Assembly: GCA_019671135.1 (NCBI GenBank)
Contig: JAHRHY010000006.1
Location: forward strand, 868,001-932,000
Origin: Linnemannia hyalina
Lineage: Eukaryota; Mortierellomycota; Mortierellomycetes; Mortierellales; Mortierellaceae
Direction: 5' to 3'
DNA length: 64,000 bases
A program made the position numbers and the translations under genes. Under the pieces are notes generated by a model. The model searched no databases. It saw nothing but the letters and a program-made list of their open reading frames with translations, and was not told where the DNA came from. This document shows, piece after piece, positions 12,508 through 23,952 of the stretch; the first letter of the stretch is position 1; every line of letters begins with the position of its first letter.

Positions 12508-13859
12508 CTTCGTATACCTTGGAACTGAACGGCATCTCTAACTGAAGGGTTGCGACAATTACGGGGTTAGAGGCGTTCTTTCTGTTGACCGGATGGCAAG
12601 AGTGAGAAGGGGAAGAAGAACGGAGATAGCGCTTTGGCGTCATTCCTCTCCGTTTCACGTTAACATTGATGCATTTTGCGACAACAAACGCAAGCACATA
12701 CACAACAAAACAAACAAATCTTAAATACGTGCTTTGTCCAACAAGTGGGATTGACGACATGAACCAGCTGCTTCATTTTCTCTTCCTTTCTTACGGCACA
12801 CTGGCAAGAATTGTCGCACTGGATGATGAATGTTGGATGGGAGACAGGACATGATCATCGGTGTCCCCGTTGGTGTCTTGCTGTGTCTCTCTGTCTTTTC
12901 CTTCTGTCAGATTTGCCTGTCGGCCTGCCCTTTTTATTTTGAGAGCAACATGGGATATCATGTCTGAAAAAAAAGAGTGCTCTCATTTTTCTTTAGGCAA
13001 TGGGCAAAATAAATGCGAAATGTGTTCAATGCATTCGTCATTTCGCTATGTATGTCCTGCATCGATCGAAACCCATGCGTGACAAAGGGGCTTATTGGTG
13101 TACAGGAGACAGATTGTGGTACATCAGCAACAAACACCACAGCGCAAGTCTGGGCTATTTTGGATCCGTTGTCTGCTTTGGCAATGTGTATAGCACTAAC
13201 AGAAGCCTTGCGTGATGACCGTAATGCCGAATCCACAATATAAAGTCCCTACTCTTGTCCTTCTCTCGCTTGTACTCAAATGCAATTATCGTCTTCATCT
13301 TCAACTTCATCACACCCATTACATTCATACATTCACAAGTGGCGAAGCCCCATCGAAGCGTCAGCAGGCTTACCATCATTCACCCTGCCCTATCTATTTA
13401 CCTACCTAAGCAACATACGTTTACAATACATGTACATGCCCTCACTTTCACGCTCTCTCCCCTTATCTCTACTTCCCCTCTTTTTACTATCTAATTTCCC
13501 TTTACTCTTTACCGTATCAGCCAGTTCTGTCCTGACAAAAGCCCTTTTTCTTTTATTCATCTGCACTCTTCGATGCTCATTTGATAATTGTGCGCTCAAC
13601 TGACAAATTCTCTTCCCTTTTTCCCTTGTTCCCTAGCCGCCATAGTCATTTCATTTCCCAGCTCTAATTAGTTATTGTGCTCACCTACCGAACCACGAAA
13701 TACCTTGTTTTTCTTTTTTGTCTGAGTGAGTCCCTTTTGGCCGGTGTCTACTTTGTTTCATGCTTCCAGAGAGTCGTCCCGGAAGAAGAGAGTCTCGCTC
13801 ATCAACCATTCATTTTGCCCATGCTACATAAATAAGAGCATCCGTTCGACCATTTTTAA

Positions 13860-14133
13860 TTTAACTTGTCCTGTTCTCATCCTTCTCCGTCCTTGATTTT
13901 CCCTTTTCTTCATCTCATTCTCCATTCTCTTTCTCTTCTTCATATTTCTCTTTCCCACCTATACACCTTTTGCATCCTTCACTTCTTACTCACATTCACA
14001 TTCATTCCCACTTATCCATATACCATTCACGATTTGTTTTTCTAGTCCCCTTTATTTTTTTATCTTTGCATCTCACACCTTACACACAAACCACACTTTA
14101 CACACACGCCGTCTTATTTTTTAACGACAGCCC
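13860..14133 (+). promoter_or_regulatory. pyrimidine-rich leader of the glycolipid-binding gene
   Basis: About 200 bases of mostly C and T on the sense strand (motifs such as ttctcat, cttcttc, cccttta), then ACAC-rich sequence, directly before the ATG at 14134. No consensus TATA box is seen. Confidence 0.5.
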
Positions 14134-15435
14134 ATGATCATGACCACCACAACAACGATACCCGCTGCTTCAGCACCCCCCAGCAACTCACCTCTCCACA
14201 ACAGCAACAACAAATCTTCACCATCACCCCCTCGCGCAGCATCTCCAGTCTCTTCAGATTCGGTCACAGGTCGCCATCTCATTTATCGAGGGATCAAAAA
14301 GAAATCGATGGAGTACATGTCGATCGCCCACTCTAGTCAGCACCCTTGTCTTGTCCACACTCTCAAGGGCGAGATCCTGATCTCTGGACTCGACCAACCG
14401 GGGTACATCCAATACTGCTTTGGCTTTGACAAGGACTGGATGACCCGCAGAGTGACCCTCACAGCCATGTTTGACGGCGGATCTGAAAAGAGACTGACCC
14501 TTGAGGTGGATCGAAATCAACGGTGGTACAAGGTCACCGAGCATCGTCTTTTGAGATCCCGCAGCTTCTTTCGTTCAGGGGTTGCTTCTGCTGCACCTGG
14601 TGCTGACCACCACCAACGTCAACATACCGATGGAATGCAGGATGTAGATGCCGCCTTTTCGGATGCCGCCAGTTGCTGTTCTGCTTCGCCCCTATCTCCC
14701 TCCGCTACTGCCTCGGACCAGGATGTCGCATGCTCGATCCCTTTCGAGAAGATCAATCTGACCTGGACTCCACCCCCCAAGGGTTCCAAGAGAGCGTCGA
14801 AACGATTCTCGTCCTTCAACCCGCTCAAGGATGCCCTCTCACCAACTGAATCGACCTTTCCAACAAACCTTCCTCTTCGGGCGATGCCATCAGGTGGCAC
14901 ATCTTGTGCGACCACGCCTACAGCCAACAGCACAACAACAACAATCACATCTCCACTTTCGCCGCCATCCCTCTCACGCTTTGCTAAAGCCAATCCCGAT
15001 ATGTTCTCAGGATCATCGCCAGCATCAGGAGGAGGAAGAGGAACGACCACGTATGAACATCTCCCCTGGCTGGACGGATGTATTGATTTGGACCTGGGCA
15101 GCGACTTCAGTCCGAGCACGTTGCTTCCTTCACTCCGCCGTGCGACGTTGGGGATTGATCCGGACAAAGTGGATGCACACCTTGAGGGATTGATCGCCAA
15201 CCCGTCTGCTATCACCTCAGAGCGGATGGTGGTGGTGTCCTTTCCAGATCTTGAGCTCCGACCCTTGTGGACTCATGTGGCGTATGTGGGCAAGGGCGAG
15301 GATGGACTGAGTGTTGTTGAAGTCTGGACGGATGAGGACGATGATGACAAGGACGGGACCTTGGTGGAAGTGGACTCTGACGGACTTGTTGTTCGATATG
15401 GCGGTTCCTTTGGGAGAATCCCCCTTGAGGCTTGA
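14134..15435 (+). CDS. glycolipid-binding (DUF1089/PF06475-type) protein with a split domain, 433 aa
   Basis: Single exon. Residues 1-45 are Ser/Thr/Pro-rich. Residues about 48-135 and 311-431 together match the pattern of the putative glycolipid-binding family: RRVTLTAMFDGGSEKRLTLEV, WYKV, PWLDGCIDLDLG, PSLRRATLGID, then a C-terminal strand-rich part ending VEVDSDGLVVRYGG. Bacterial and fungal members are normally compact, about 180-200 residues. Here a Ser/Pro/Thr-rich stretch of about 175 residues (136-310) separates the halves. ATG 14134 and ATG 14140 are both possible starts. There is no signal peptide, so the protein is probably cytosolic. Biochemical function in fungi is not established. 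A polyadenylation-type AATAAA follows 26 bases after the stop. Confidence 0.75.
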   Translation: MIMTTTTTIPAASAPPSNSPLHNSNNKSSPSPPRAASPVSSDSVTGRHLIYRGIKKKSMEYMSIAHSSQHPCLVHTLKGEILISGLDQPGYIQYCFGFDKDWMTRRVTLTAMFDGGSEKRLTLEVDRNQRWYKVTEHRLLRSRSFFRSGVASAAPGADHHQRQHTDGMQDVDAAFSDAASCCSASPLSPSATASDQDVACSIPFEKINLTWTPPPKGSKRASKRFSSFNPLKDALSPTESTFPTNLPLRAMPSGGTSCATTPTANSTTTTITSPLSPPSLSRFAKANPDMFSGSSPASGGGRGTTTYEHLPWLDGCIDLDLGSDFSPSTLLPSLRRATLGIDPDKVDAHLEGLIANPSAITSERMVVVSFPDLELRPLWTHVAYVGKGEDGLSVVEVWTDEDDDDKDGTLVEVDSDGLVVRYGGSFGRIPLEA

Positions 15436-15460
15436 GCATCGAAACAGCACATTGTTGCAT

Positions 15461-15466
15461 AATAAA
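15461..15466 (+). terminator. AATAAA polyadenylation signal (glycolipid-binding gene)
   Basis: AATAAA 26 bases downstream of the stop codon at 15435. Confidence 0.5.
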
Positions 15467-15764
15467 AGTCGCCATGTGTCTTTGTGCCGTGTGTCCCTGA
15501 TCATTTGGGCGCAATACCTCTAAAGAAAAGCAAATGCGATTTCTGTGACGTACACATATTTCGTGCCAGTGGGCCTTCTTTTCTCATAAGGTCGACTTTT
15601 TGTTGGTGTGGCCACCATCCATCATCCCACTCCATCCCCTTAGTAGGTGATCCTTACCTCCTGCTTAGCTCTATCCACAAGGAACAACCCTGATACCCGT
15701 TTGCTTAACCCCTACCTCTTCCCTTTGCACATACAACCGTAGTATTTCACCCTCAACATACACA

Positions 15765-17879
15765 ATGGCATCTAGGAAGAAAGTCCTCTTGAAGGTAACG
15801 AGCAAGGCTCCCGTCCATGGCTATTTTGTTTCGCCCTTTTCTTCCCAGCTCTCTTTTCTACTACACCTTTACATAGACAACTGCACACCTACGCTCTTTC
15901 GTTTTTGCAAACACTCTCGGCACACTTTTTAAAACCGACGAACCGACAGCGGCCAGCAAGCATCACAACCCCTCCTTCCTTCGTCGCCTTACCAACCCTG
16001 CGCCTTCTCGTCAGGCTGAATGGAGCCCATTCGGTCTTTCAATTCACCACACCACCGTTCTTTTTTGTCACTTTCAACTACATCACCTGCCTTTCAACCA
16101 ACCCGAGTTGCACCTGCTTTTTTTTCTCACTTGACTCGACCGCTTACTGACGGACTGACTGTACTTGACTTCACGGTATCTAACTGACTGACTGGAATAT
16201 GTTCCCCTTTTTTGTTTCCCCACCATAGGTCATTATTCTCGGCGAGAGTGGGTAAGGAGACAGAAAGAACAAGAAAAGCAACTGTTCTGAGCGAGCGCAG
16301 TAACTGGACAGGCGTGACTTTATCAAAGGAGAATGATGGCCTTTTCTTTTCCCTCTCTTTTCACTCTTTTTTTTCCCTCCTTCACCTTTTGCAGGGCATA
16401 GCCTTGTTTTTTCGAGGAGGTTGTGGTTGTGTTTTTTCTAGTCATGCTATTTTTTCTTTCTCTCCAGCCAACACTCAAGCCCAGATGAGAGACTTTTGCC
16501 TTGGATATCAATTGAAACGTACTCTTGTTACTGACAAAGCCTTCCTTTTGTTCTTGTATATAGTGTCGGAAAGACGTCGCTGATGAACCAGTATGTCAAC
16601 AAAAAGTTCAGCAACCAGTACAAGGCCACCATCGGTGCCGACTTCTTGACTAAGGAGGTTCTTGTCGATGATCGCCTCGTGACCATGCAGGTAAACAGGG
16701 CGGGACAACAGACCATATAGGTCCTTGTTGCGTTGCGTTTTTGGCGTCTTTTGTGTGCGTGCCTTGTTCTCTCTCTCTCCGTCCCCTCTTTTCCACCTCC
16801 CTCTCTCCTTCCTTCTATTTTGCCATGCGATCTCGCCTTCCCTCCGTTTTTCCCCAATTGCCCCATCGAATGTCGTGGTTGACCCTATTCCAACATTTTT
16901 TTTTGGTTCAGCCCCAGATAACCAGCTGACATATTTTTTTTTCGTGTTCGTATTATTTTACTCTGTGTGCTGACCTTTTGCGAAATCTTTATTCCATCTT
17001 GCGATAGATTTGGGACACTGCCGGACAGGAGCGTTTCCAGTCCTTGGGAGTTGCATTCTACCGCGGAGCCGACTGCTGTGTGCTCGTGTACGACGTCAAC
17101 AACGCAAAGAGTTTCGAGACCTTGGAGAGCTGGAGAGACGAATTCTTGATCCAGGCCTCCCCTCGTGGGCCCGAGAACTTTCCTTTTGTCGTCATTGGCA
17201 ACAAGATCGATATGGAGGAGTCCAAGCGCATGGTATGGCAGCACTGGCCTTTTTGACGAGCGAGATGTGGGATCAAACAATGACCGACTTGCGCGCGCGA
17301 TCAGATCTGGATATCTACATCTACGACGGTGTCATTGAGGTGCGTTTCAACTCACGGATCTTTTCTCACTCACTGTTCGTCATTGCGTGCCACTATTAGA
17401 TTTCTCAAAAGCGCGCTATGGCCTGGTGCCAGTCCAAGGGCAACATTCCGTAAGTGCTCTCTTTTTTTTCAGGAGTTTTTGTTGTTGCTGGCCGTTTTTT
17501 CTTTTCTCTACAACTCGAGCGCACGTGCTGCAAGACAACAGGATTGGAGGACCAAGTGAAATCCATGAAAAATTTCATCTCTAACGTGTTTGTTGTTATG
17601 GACGCGATCAACTTCTTTCTAGTTACTTTGAGACTTCTGCCAAGGAGGCCATCAACGTCGAGCAGGCTTTCCAGACCATCGCCAAGAACGCTCTCCAGCA
17701 GGAGGTCGAGGTCGAGATGTAAGAAAGCTGCTTCCATTTGCATCTTTTTTGGTCCGGTTTTCATATCTTGGAGCACGCTGCTGACACCTTTTAAACCTCT
17801 TGTTGCATGCAATAGTGATTTCCCCGATCCCATCAAGATCGACAGCGACACCTCCAAGGACTTTGGATGCGCTTGTTAG
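15765..17879 (+). CDS. YPT7: Rab7 family small GTPase (Ypt7), 204 aa
   Basis: Seven exons: 15765-15794, 16229-16251 (23 nt), 16564-16690, 17008-17232, 17400-17449, 17623-17718 and 17816-17879. All introns are GT-AG. The joined protein carries every Rab landmark: P-loop GESGVGKT (15-22), switch [11 protein letters not shown] (62-70), NKID (125-128), TSAK (156-159) and a C-terminal CAC double-cysteine prenylation motif. [11 protein letters not shown] in switch [14 protein letters not shown] and the [15 protein letters not shown] box are typical of Rab7/Ypt7. Rab7 directs fusion at late endosomes and the vacuole through the HOPS complex. Length agrees with the family (about 205). Intron 2 interrupts the P-loop. 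An open frame within intron 4 (17233-17399) has no family similarity and is treated as intron. Confidence 0.95.
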
Positions 17880-19668
17880 ACAATTGGAAGGCGAGCAGAC
17901 AAAAACGAGATCAATTTTTTACCTGTGGAGTGGCGGCGGCGGCAGTATCGTGAAGAGTCGTTTTTTTTTGTTCAGCGAAGGATGCCACTACTTTTTACTC
18001 TACAATCTTTTTCAAATTACTCTACAACAAAAAACAAAACAAAAAAATGAAAGAAAATGTTATCATTTGGATATATTCGCTTTGCAGAGATCGGTCATTC
18101 ACAGGAACAACTCTGTCGGAGGCGGTCTTTTCTTGCGTTTGACATCATATCCTGTATCCTGTGGGCGTATTGGATATATCTCCCACGGGATAGGGGAGGT
18201 GTTTCGACTTTTTCTATTTTCTCTTCTATTAGCTCCCCCTTGAAATTACATTGTCTAGACCATGTACCAATGTAGGTCATTGGCGGTTGAAGAGAGGACT
18301 GCGGTGAATAGAGTGGGACGGAGGGAAGAGGGCTGCAGGCCAAGATTCTAAGATTGCAATATTTTTTCTTGGTATGTTTGTGTGGAGTTGGTTGAAACCT
18401 TTTAGGCGGCTGCCTTTTCCATCCTTCGATCAGGACCATCGACTTGGCTTGCACATGGTTCGGCAAGTGAAATAAGAAAAGAAAGAAGAGGTGACGAGAA
18501 GTGAAGTGACGACAATGAAGTAGAGCAATGACGATGTGAGAGTGGACTCTTGAGTCCAATTTTTTTTTGGTTGCCTCCTTTGTGTTCCAATGTATTGACT
18601 GGCAAGTGATCTATTGATTCCATAGGTTTTGAAGGAGCAGGTCGTTTGCGGTGGATTTACTGTTGTTTTATTTGCCAATGGCAAAGCAGAGTGATATCTT
18701 TCCTCGCAAATGACGAGGTGATTGATGTTGATGAAGATGTTGATGTTGATGAGTGATGATAGTGATGGACAAAGAATGCCAGATCAGAACAAAAAGGGTG
18801 ATTGATGGAAGAAGCGAGGCGGAGGCAGACGTCGGTACCATTATTGCTTGGGCTGGTACATTGTTTGGTTTTTGTTTTCTTTTTTTTTCCTGCTGTTTGG
18901 AAGGGGTACACAAAAAAAAAAAAAAAAAATACACGCACCATGATGTCATGGAGAGGACGTGGAAGGGCGGGGTCCTCTTTTTTGAGATAGAGAAATGAAG
19001 GGTAAAAAAAATAGGAGGGGGGGGGGGACAATGGGAAGGAAGAGGGCCAGACGCACGAAAGAAGTAGGAGAGGTGTCTGGATTCTGTGTTGAGCGAAGAA
19101 GAAGGCCGCGCGTACGTCCAAAGGGCGTCAACGCATCATTGAAAGAAGGGGTGATGAGGAGGGTGGGTGATGAATTGAAAAAAACGAGTGTCCAAGAAGG
19201 AAAAAAACGAAACGAGAGCTGGTTTTGTTGAGGGGCCACCCTGCTTGTTTAATAAATAAAATGGATGGCGGGACGAGGACGGGGGGACCAAGCGGGGACA
19301 CCCATCCATAGGTGGTAGGTTGTTGATGACCTCATGTTTTTTATTTTCACAAACACTAATCGAAGAAGGAAGGAAGAAGGGAACAAAGGGCATAGGAAAG
19401 ATCAATAAAAAAAAAAGACTCTTTGAAGGGGTCCAGAACTGGAGCCATGTCCGATGGTTAATGGCTCAAGGACCATTTTTGTTCAACTTTGCAAACACAA
19501 AGAGTTTTGTAAATGAGAAAGTGAAGGATTGAGATTGGCCATTGGATGGCCCCTATTCACACGTTGTTGTTCAGCTTTCAGCTTGTTCAATGAAGCTGTT
19601 GTTATCCTTTCTTCGGGTTGTTGGTCTGAATAGGAACTGTCGGTTCAACTTCGCATTTTTTTTTCTTT

Positions 19669-19700
19669 CTTTTCTTTTCTTTTCTTTTCTTTTCTTTTCT
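19669..19700. repeat. (TTTTC)n pentanucleotide repeat
   Basis: About six consecutive TTTTC units, flanked by further T/C-rich sequence. Confidence 0.85.
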
Positions 19701-20022
19701 TATTTCTTTCAAGCTAATTTTCCTCTTCCTTTGTTCTTGTTCAACAACCCAACAATCATCAAGCAAGCACACGCAAACAAGCAACCAATTCGTCAGCTTT
19801 TCACCGAGAAAGATACCTCAGCCGTTGTGTTTGTCGTAAATTTTCCTTTGTTCTTATTTTTGTTTCTATGAAAAAAGAATATCATTTCGAGATCATCCTA
19901 TCCTTCCTCTTCTCTTCTCTATTTTTTCTTTCGCTTATTTCTTTTTTGCTCACACACATACTCCTCCACCTTTACCTCCACCGGCACCTCAAACTCCTTC
20001 CTGGTCTCTTTTGCTCTCATCC

Positions 20023-20048
20023 TTTTTTTTTTTTTTTTTTTTTTTTTT
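20023..20048 (+). repeat. T26 tract upstream of the phosphatase gene
   Basis: Twenty-six T bases on the coding strand, about 330 bases before the ATG at 20380. Long poly(dA:dT) tracts exclude nucleosomes in fungal promoters, so a promoter role is possible. Confidence 0.7.
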
Positions 20049-20379
20049 GTCAGTCGTTGTTGGTCATGACTTCATGCCATTGAATCAACAACCTTCTTTA
20101 CTTCCTATCTTTACTTCTTTCTCCCCCCGCCCCTTTCTTCTCCTTTCTCCCTTCTCTCGCTCCTCCTTATTTTTCTATTTTTTGTCGTCCTGCTGTCTGT
20201 TTTTACCTTGTCGCTAGCGTCCTTTTTTCCTGTTTCTTTTCCTTCCTCTTTCTCTCTTGACTCAACCTTACCTTCTTTACTCTCTCTACCATTCACATCT
20301 CTCCCATCACATCCACCCATTCGCATCACCTATCACATTCATTTTATATCCTTACACTTACCTCTAACTTGATCACTTA

Positions 20380-23300
20380 ATGAACGCGTCCTCGCCGGCC
20401 TTCTCTCACACATCCATGGACCAACAGCCACAGCACTTCAGAAACCAGTCGGCTACAGATCCTCGCATTGCTGCCCTTGCCTCAAACCCCAATGATCCGC
20501 CAACTATCGTCCTCCTAGATCCAGCAACCCCTCCCACCCAGTCAGCCGCTGCTGCTGGTGCATCCCTCTCGACCTCATCCAACATCGCAACCGCCACAGC
20601 AACTGCTCGCCCATCACTGTCCTTTGCTGGATCGGGCTTTTTTGCCGCAACTCAGGATCCTGTCAGGCACCTTGAACAGCAGCTGCCCCTCGAGACCCCT
20701 TTCTTCACCCCTCAGGCCGTCTGGACAGAGTCAGCTCGATCCGACTACTTCTCAACCGCAGCCTCGACCCCTGCTCCTATGCCCACCCACCTCACTAGCC
20801 CCCTCTCCGCCACCCACCGGTCCCAGACCAACCTCTTTGCCAGCAGCTTCAATGTCCCCGCCCAGACCCCAGCAGCCGTCGATATCTCGAGCTTCTCGGC
20901 CTCGTCGCCGTCCTATTTCCCCTCTTCATCCAATCCATCCTCAACGGCCCTCGATCAGGACGGCCAGGCGGGCTTCCAGATCTCAATGCCATCTACGTCA
21001 CATTCCCGCCCCACCTCCATGGGTGGTGCCTTGAATGGATCTTGGGAGCCATATCCTTCCTCGAGACCGTCCTCCATGAGTGGATCGTCTATCAGTATAC
21101 CCTCACACAACAGACCCAACATGTCCATCTCTATGCCTCTTTCCTCGCTCATGTCTCCTCCCAGCTCCACATCTTCTCCATCCCGCCCCACAATGTCCTC
21201 TTTGTCGCAATCACATCATTCCCCCGTGGCTCCTGCAGCTCCCGCGGAGCTCAATCTGAAAGAGATGACGGGTGAGACCGTTTCGCAGTTGTTAGAGAAG
21301 GTCTTGATGACGAGTGGCGGCGACAAGAACGCCGTCATGCTCCTCGATATGCGATCCTCGGTCTCCCATGCCATCTCATCTATTCAGACCGCCGTCAGTG
21401 TCTGTATCCCCAACATGCTCCTCAAGCGGCCCAAGACCTCACTCCAGATGGTCACTGAACAATTAACGACTGAACAGGACATTGAAACCTTCTCGAAATG
21501 GAAGCAGTTTGCCAACATTGTTCTCTTTGATGCTTCTGGAGCAGTGCCAGTGGTCGGATCGCCAATCATCCTGATGGTACAAAAATTCCGCAAGGAGGGC
21601 TGCAACGCTACTCTGGCCTATCTCAATGGTACTTTTTTTTTTTCTTTTGAAGGGGGAAAACAGCTGTTCAATGACGCTGCCGCTCTTCTCTGACACCGTC
21701 AGACACTTCATTAGCCTAAGAGCAATAGAAGAAAAAAGAAAGAAAAAAAAAGATGGTTCGCGATTATTTTTGGCTACAAATGATGCATAGCATTGACTTT
21801 TTTATACCTTCCTCTTCGTGGCGATGATAGGCGGATTCAATGAGTTCATGGTACGACACAACAATCTTTGCCGAACAGAGACCAAGCCAGCCTCGACTGG
21901 ATCTGACGCAGGCTTTGTACTACCAGGGATGTCATTGAGCGGAAGGGGTCCCTCCTCAGCGCCAGTCTCGACCAACCCCATGTCCATTGTCTCGCCTCCA
22001 CGACAGCGCCTTCATTTGGGCTCTCTTCCATCAATGATGACGCAGCCTGCTGCAGGGCCACTTGGTTTTCAGACCCCCATGATCGAAAATCCAAACGTCA
22101 ACCCATTGTTTGAGAGCGTCCGCCAGGCTATGGGACTGAGCACCAACATCACCGAGGAGATTCCAGTGCGACTTCCAATGGGATTCACGTTCGACACTAT
22201 GAGGGAACACTTGCCAACGTGGCTCCTCTCGGCCATCACCGATGCCTCTGGCAAAGCCAGGCTTGCCGAGTACTTTCAGGTAAAAAATAATGAATGGTTT
22301 GTTCTGAGCAGCATTGTATTTGTACACTAGTGACGTTAGTTACCTGTTTTCATACTGACACCAATTTGTTGGTGGACACAAATAGAAAGTGGAGATTAAT
22401 GAGAACAAGCGACTGGCATTGCTGATGTTGCCCCAGAACATGCGATCAGGCAGGACAACCCACTTTAGCATTGGAGCAGGAATCGAACAGGGACTCAAGA
22501 ATCGATACAACAACATCTGGCCATACGATCACTCCCGTGTCAAGTTGACCGAGATCGACGCTGGACACGATGACTATATCAATGCTTCGTTTTTGACACC
22601 TCCTCTGAGTCGGAAGAGCTACATCGCCACTCAGGGGCCAATGCCGTCGACATTTCAGGATTTCTGGAAGACGGCGTGGGAGCAGAATTCCCGTGTGGTG
22701 GTGATGTTGACGCGGGAGCAAGAGATGGGCAGGATCAAGTGTCACCAGTACTGGCCAAGCTCCCAATACCCTCTCATGGAAGTCGGCTCGATGCGCGTCT
22801 CCTTTGTCAACGAGTTCTTGCCCGACGCTTCCATCGGCACGATCCTTGTCCGACAGATGAAACTCCAGCACATCCGCCGACCTGACGAGCCAGCACGGAG
22901 TATAACTCAGATCCAGTACACGGGCTGGCCAGACTTTGGAGTGCCTGAGACGCCACTGGAGGTCCTGCGGGTGATCCAGTTGGCGAACGAACACAATGTG
23001 CCAGCATCGGCAGGTCCTATGATTGTGCACTGTTCTGCGGGCTGTGGAAGGACAGGCGCCTTCTGCGTGATTGATTCAATTTTGACGGAGCTCCATGAAC
23101 GCCCGGAGGTTGTCTTGCAACGGTCTGAAGCAGACGCCGCTGCAGGAAGGTGGCTTTCGCTCTCGACTCGGCCTTCGCTCGAGTTTTCGCGTTCTGGAAA
23201 CGACCGGGTGGTGAACGCCATGAACAGTTCCAGGTCACTTTTGCCGGGATCTTCAGGACTTGCAGGTCCTAGTAGTGGAGGAGGAGTTATCGCTGGTACC

Positions 23301-23618
23301 GGTACTGGACCTGCAGTGGATGACCCTATGGCGGATATTGTTTATGCGAGCGTGAGCACGTTCCGTGAGCAGCGTATCTCGATGGTGCAAACACTGCGTC
23401 AGTATGTGTTTTGTTACGAGGCCATCTATTGGCATCTGGCGCTCGAGTTTACAAAGGAGCGGCCGGACTTGGGATTGATGGTGACTCCTCCTCCTTCATT
23501 GGCTGTGCATACCCCTTTGTTGCCCATGCCACCAAACACCATGACCTCCAACCCTGCGCTTTCGATGGGCAATGCGCCTATTACTACGACGTCGGAAGAG
23601 TTTTCGTTCTTTGGATGA
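20380..23618 (+). CDS. rhodanese-protein tyrosine phosphatase (Ptp2/3-Pyp1/2 type), 976 aa
   Basis: Three exons: 20380-21628, 21831-22279 and 22386-23618. Residues 1-285 are Ser/Pro-rich and disordered. About 290-430 is a rhodanese/CH2-type domain containing IPNMLLKRPK, which resembles the basic MAP-kinase docking patch of such domains, and closing with LNGGFNEFM. The catalytic domain (about 600-940) shows the KNRY entry motif, DYINASF, TQGP, the WPD loop (GWPDFG, about 747) and the signature HCSAGCGRTG (781-790, catalytic Cys 782). The Q-loop segment (SMVQTLRQY) comes after an inserted Ser/Gly-rich segment. Fungal enzymes of this layout dephosphorylate the activation-loop tyrosine of Hog1/Sty1 and other MAP kinases. 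The signature has Cys where Val or Ile is usual. An orthology call between Ptp2, Ptp3, Pyp1 and Pyp2 is not possible here. Confidence 0.92.
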
Positions 23619-23952
23619 GTTTTTGTCGTATCTTTTATCTTATTCATTCATAAACGACGTCGCTACAAAAAAGGCACGACAACAATCAATCTGAACAAAG
23701 GGAATTATGGTGCTGTCGAAAGGAGCAAAATGAATGAGATCCGTGGCACTTGTTCGTGAGCTGTGATGATGCCAAAGCATCGAAGTGCTGGAGAGCAAGT
23801 TCGCTTGACTTGAAGAGCCACCTAGCGTTTACTGATTGGGCCACCACGCAGCAGCTGGTCCACTTTGACGAGCTATGCAATTTGAAGGCATAACAGTGAA
23901 GACATTCGAAATGTTAGTTCTTATCGTTGGTGAACATTTTATTGGTCGTCGG
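23619..23952. other. convergent intergenic spacer, 334 bp
   Basis: Lies between the 3' ends of the phosphatase gene and the Rec114-like gene. Apart from the polyadenylation signal of the latter, no feature is supported. Confidence 0.5.
23938..23943 (-). terminator. AATAAA polyadenylation signal (Rec114-like gene)
   Basis: AATAAA on the reverse strand, about 10 bases beyond the stop codon at 23953. Confidence 0.45.

Larger units (their letters stand above)
8067..14133. other. gene-poor stretch, 6.1 kb
   Basis: No convincing exon was found on either strand. Open frames are below about 135 codons, of random-looking composition, and lack recognisable domains. The stretch contains a (CA)n run, a (TC)n run and a C/T-rich block (about 13860-14060) leading into the next gene. 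Unannotated non-coding RNA is possible but nothing supports a specific one. Confidence 0.5.
17880..20379. other. intergenic, 2.5 kb, rich in simple sequence
   Basis: No gene is supported. The region has poly-A (about 18911-18928), poly-G near 19017-19026, a TTTTC repeat and a T26 tract. The last 300 bases before 20380 are strongly C/T-rich on the plus strand, the likely leader of the phosphatase gene. Confidence 0.5.

Noticed and set aside
12958..13243. Overlapping frames of 76 (plus) and 92 (minus) codons with fairly balanced composition
   Set aside because: Neither has a recognisable family, a splice partner or a leader. With both strands open, neither can be preferred.
17233..17399. Open frame through Rab7 intron 4 ([13 protein letters not shown])
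   Set aside because: Including it would disrupt the Rab7 fold between the NKID and SAK motifs. Clear GT-AG borders give the expected protein.
18657..19239. Several overlapping minus-strand frames of 90-154 codons
   Set aside because: They arise from T/C-rich homopolymer DNA, have biased Phe/Ser/Pro composition and have no supported start or splice structure.
23756..23840. C-box-like (gtgatga) and D-box-like (ctga) motifs about 70 bases apart, suggesting a C/D snoRNA
   Set aside because: The flanking bases do not form the terminal stem and no convincing guide target could be assessed; chance is likely.
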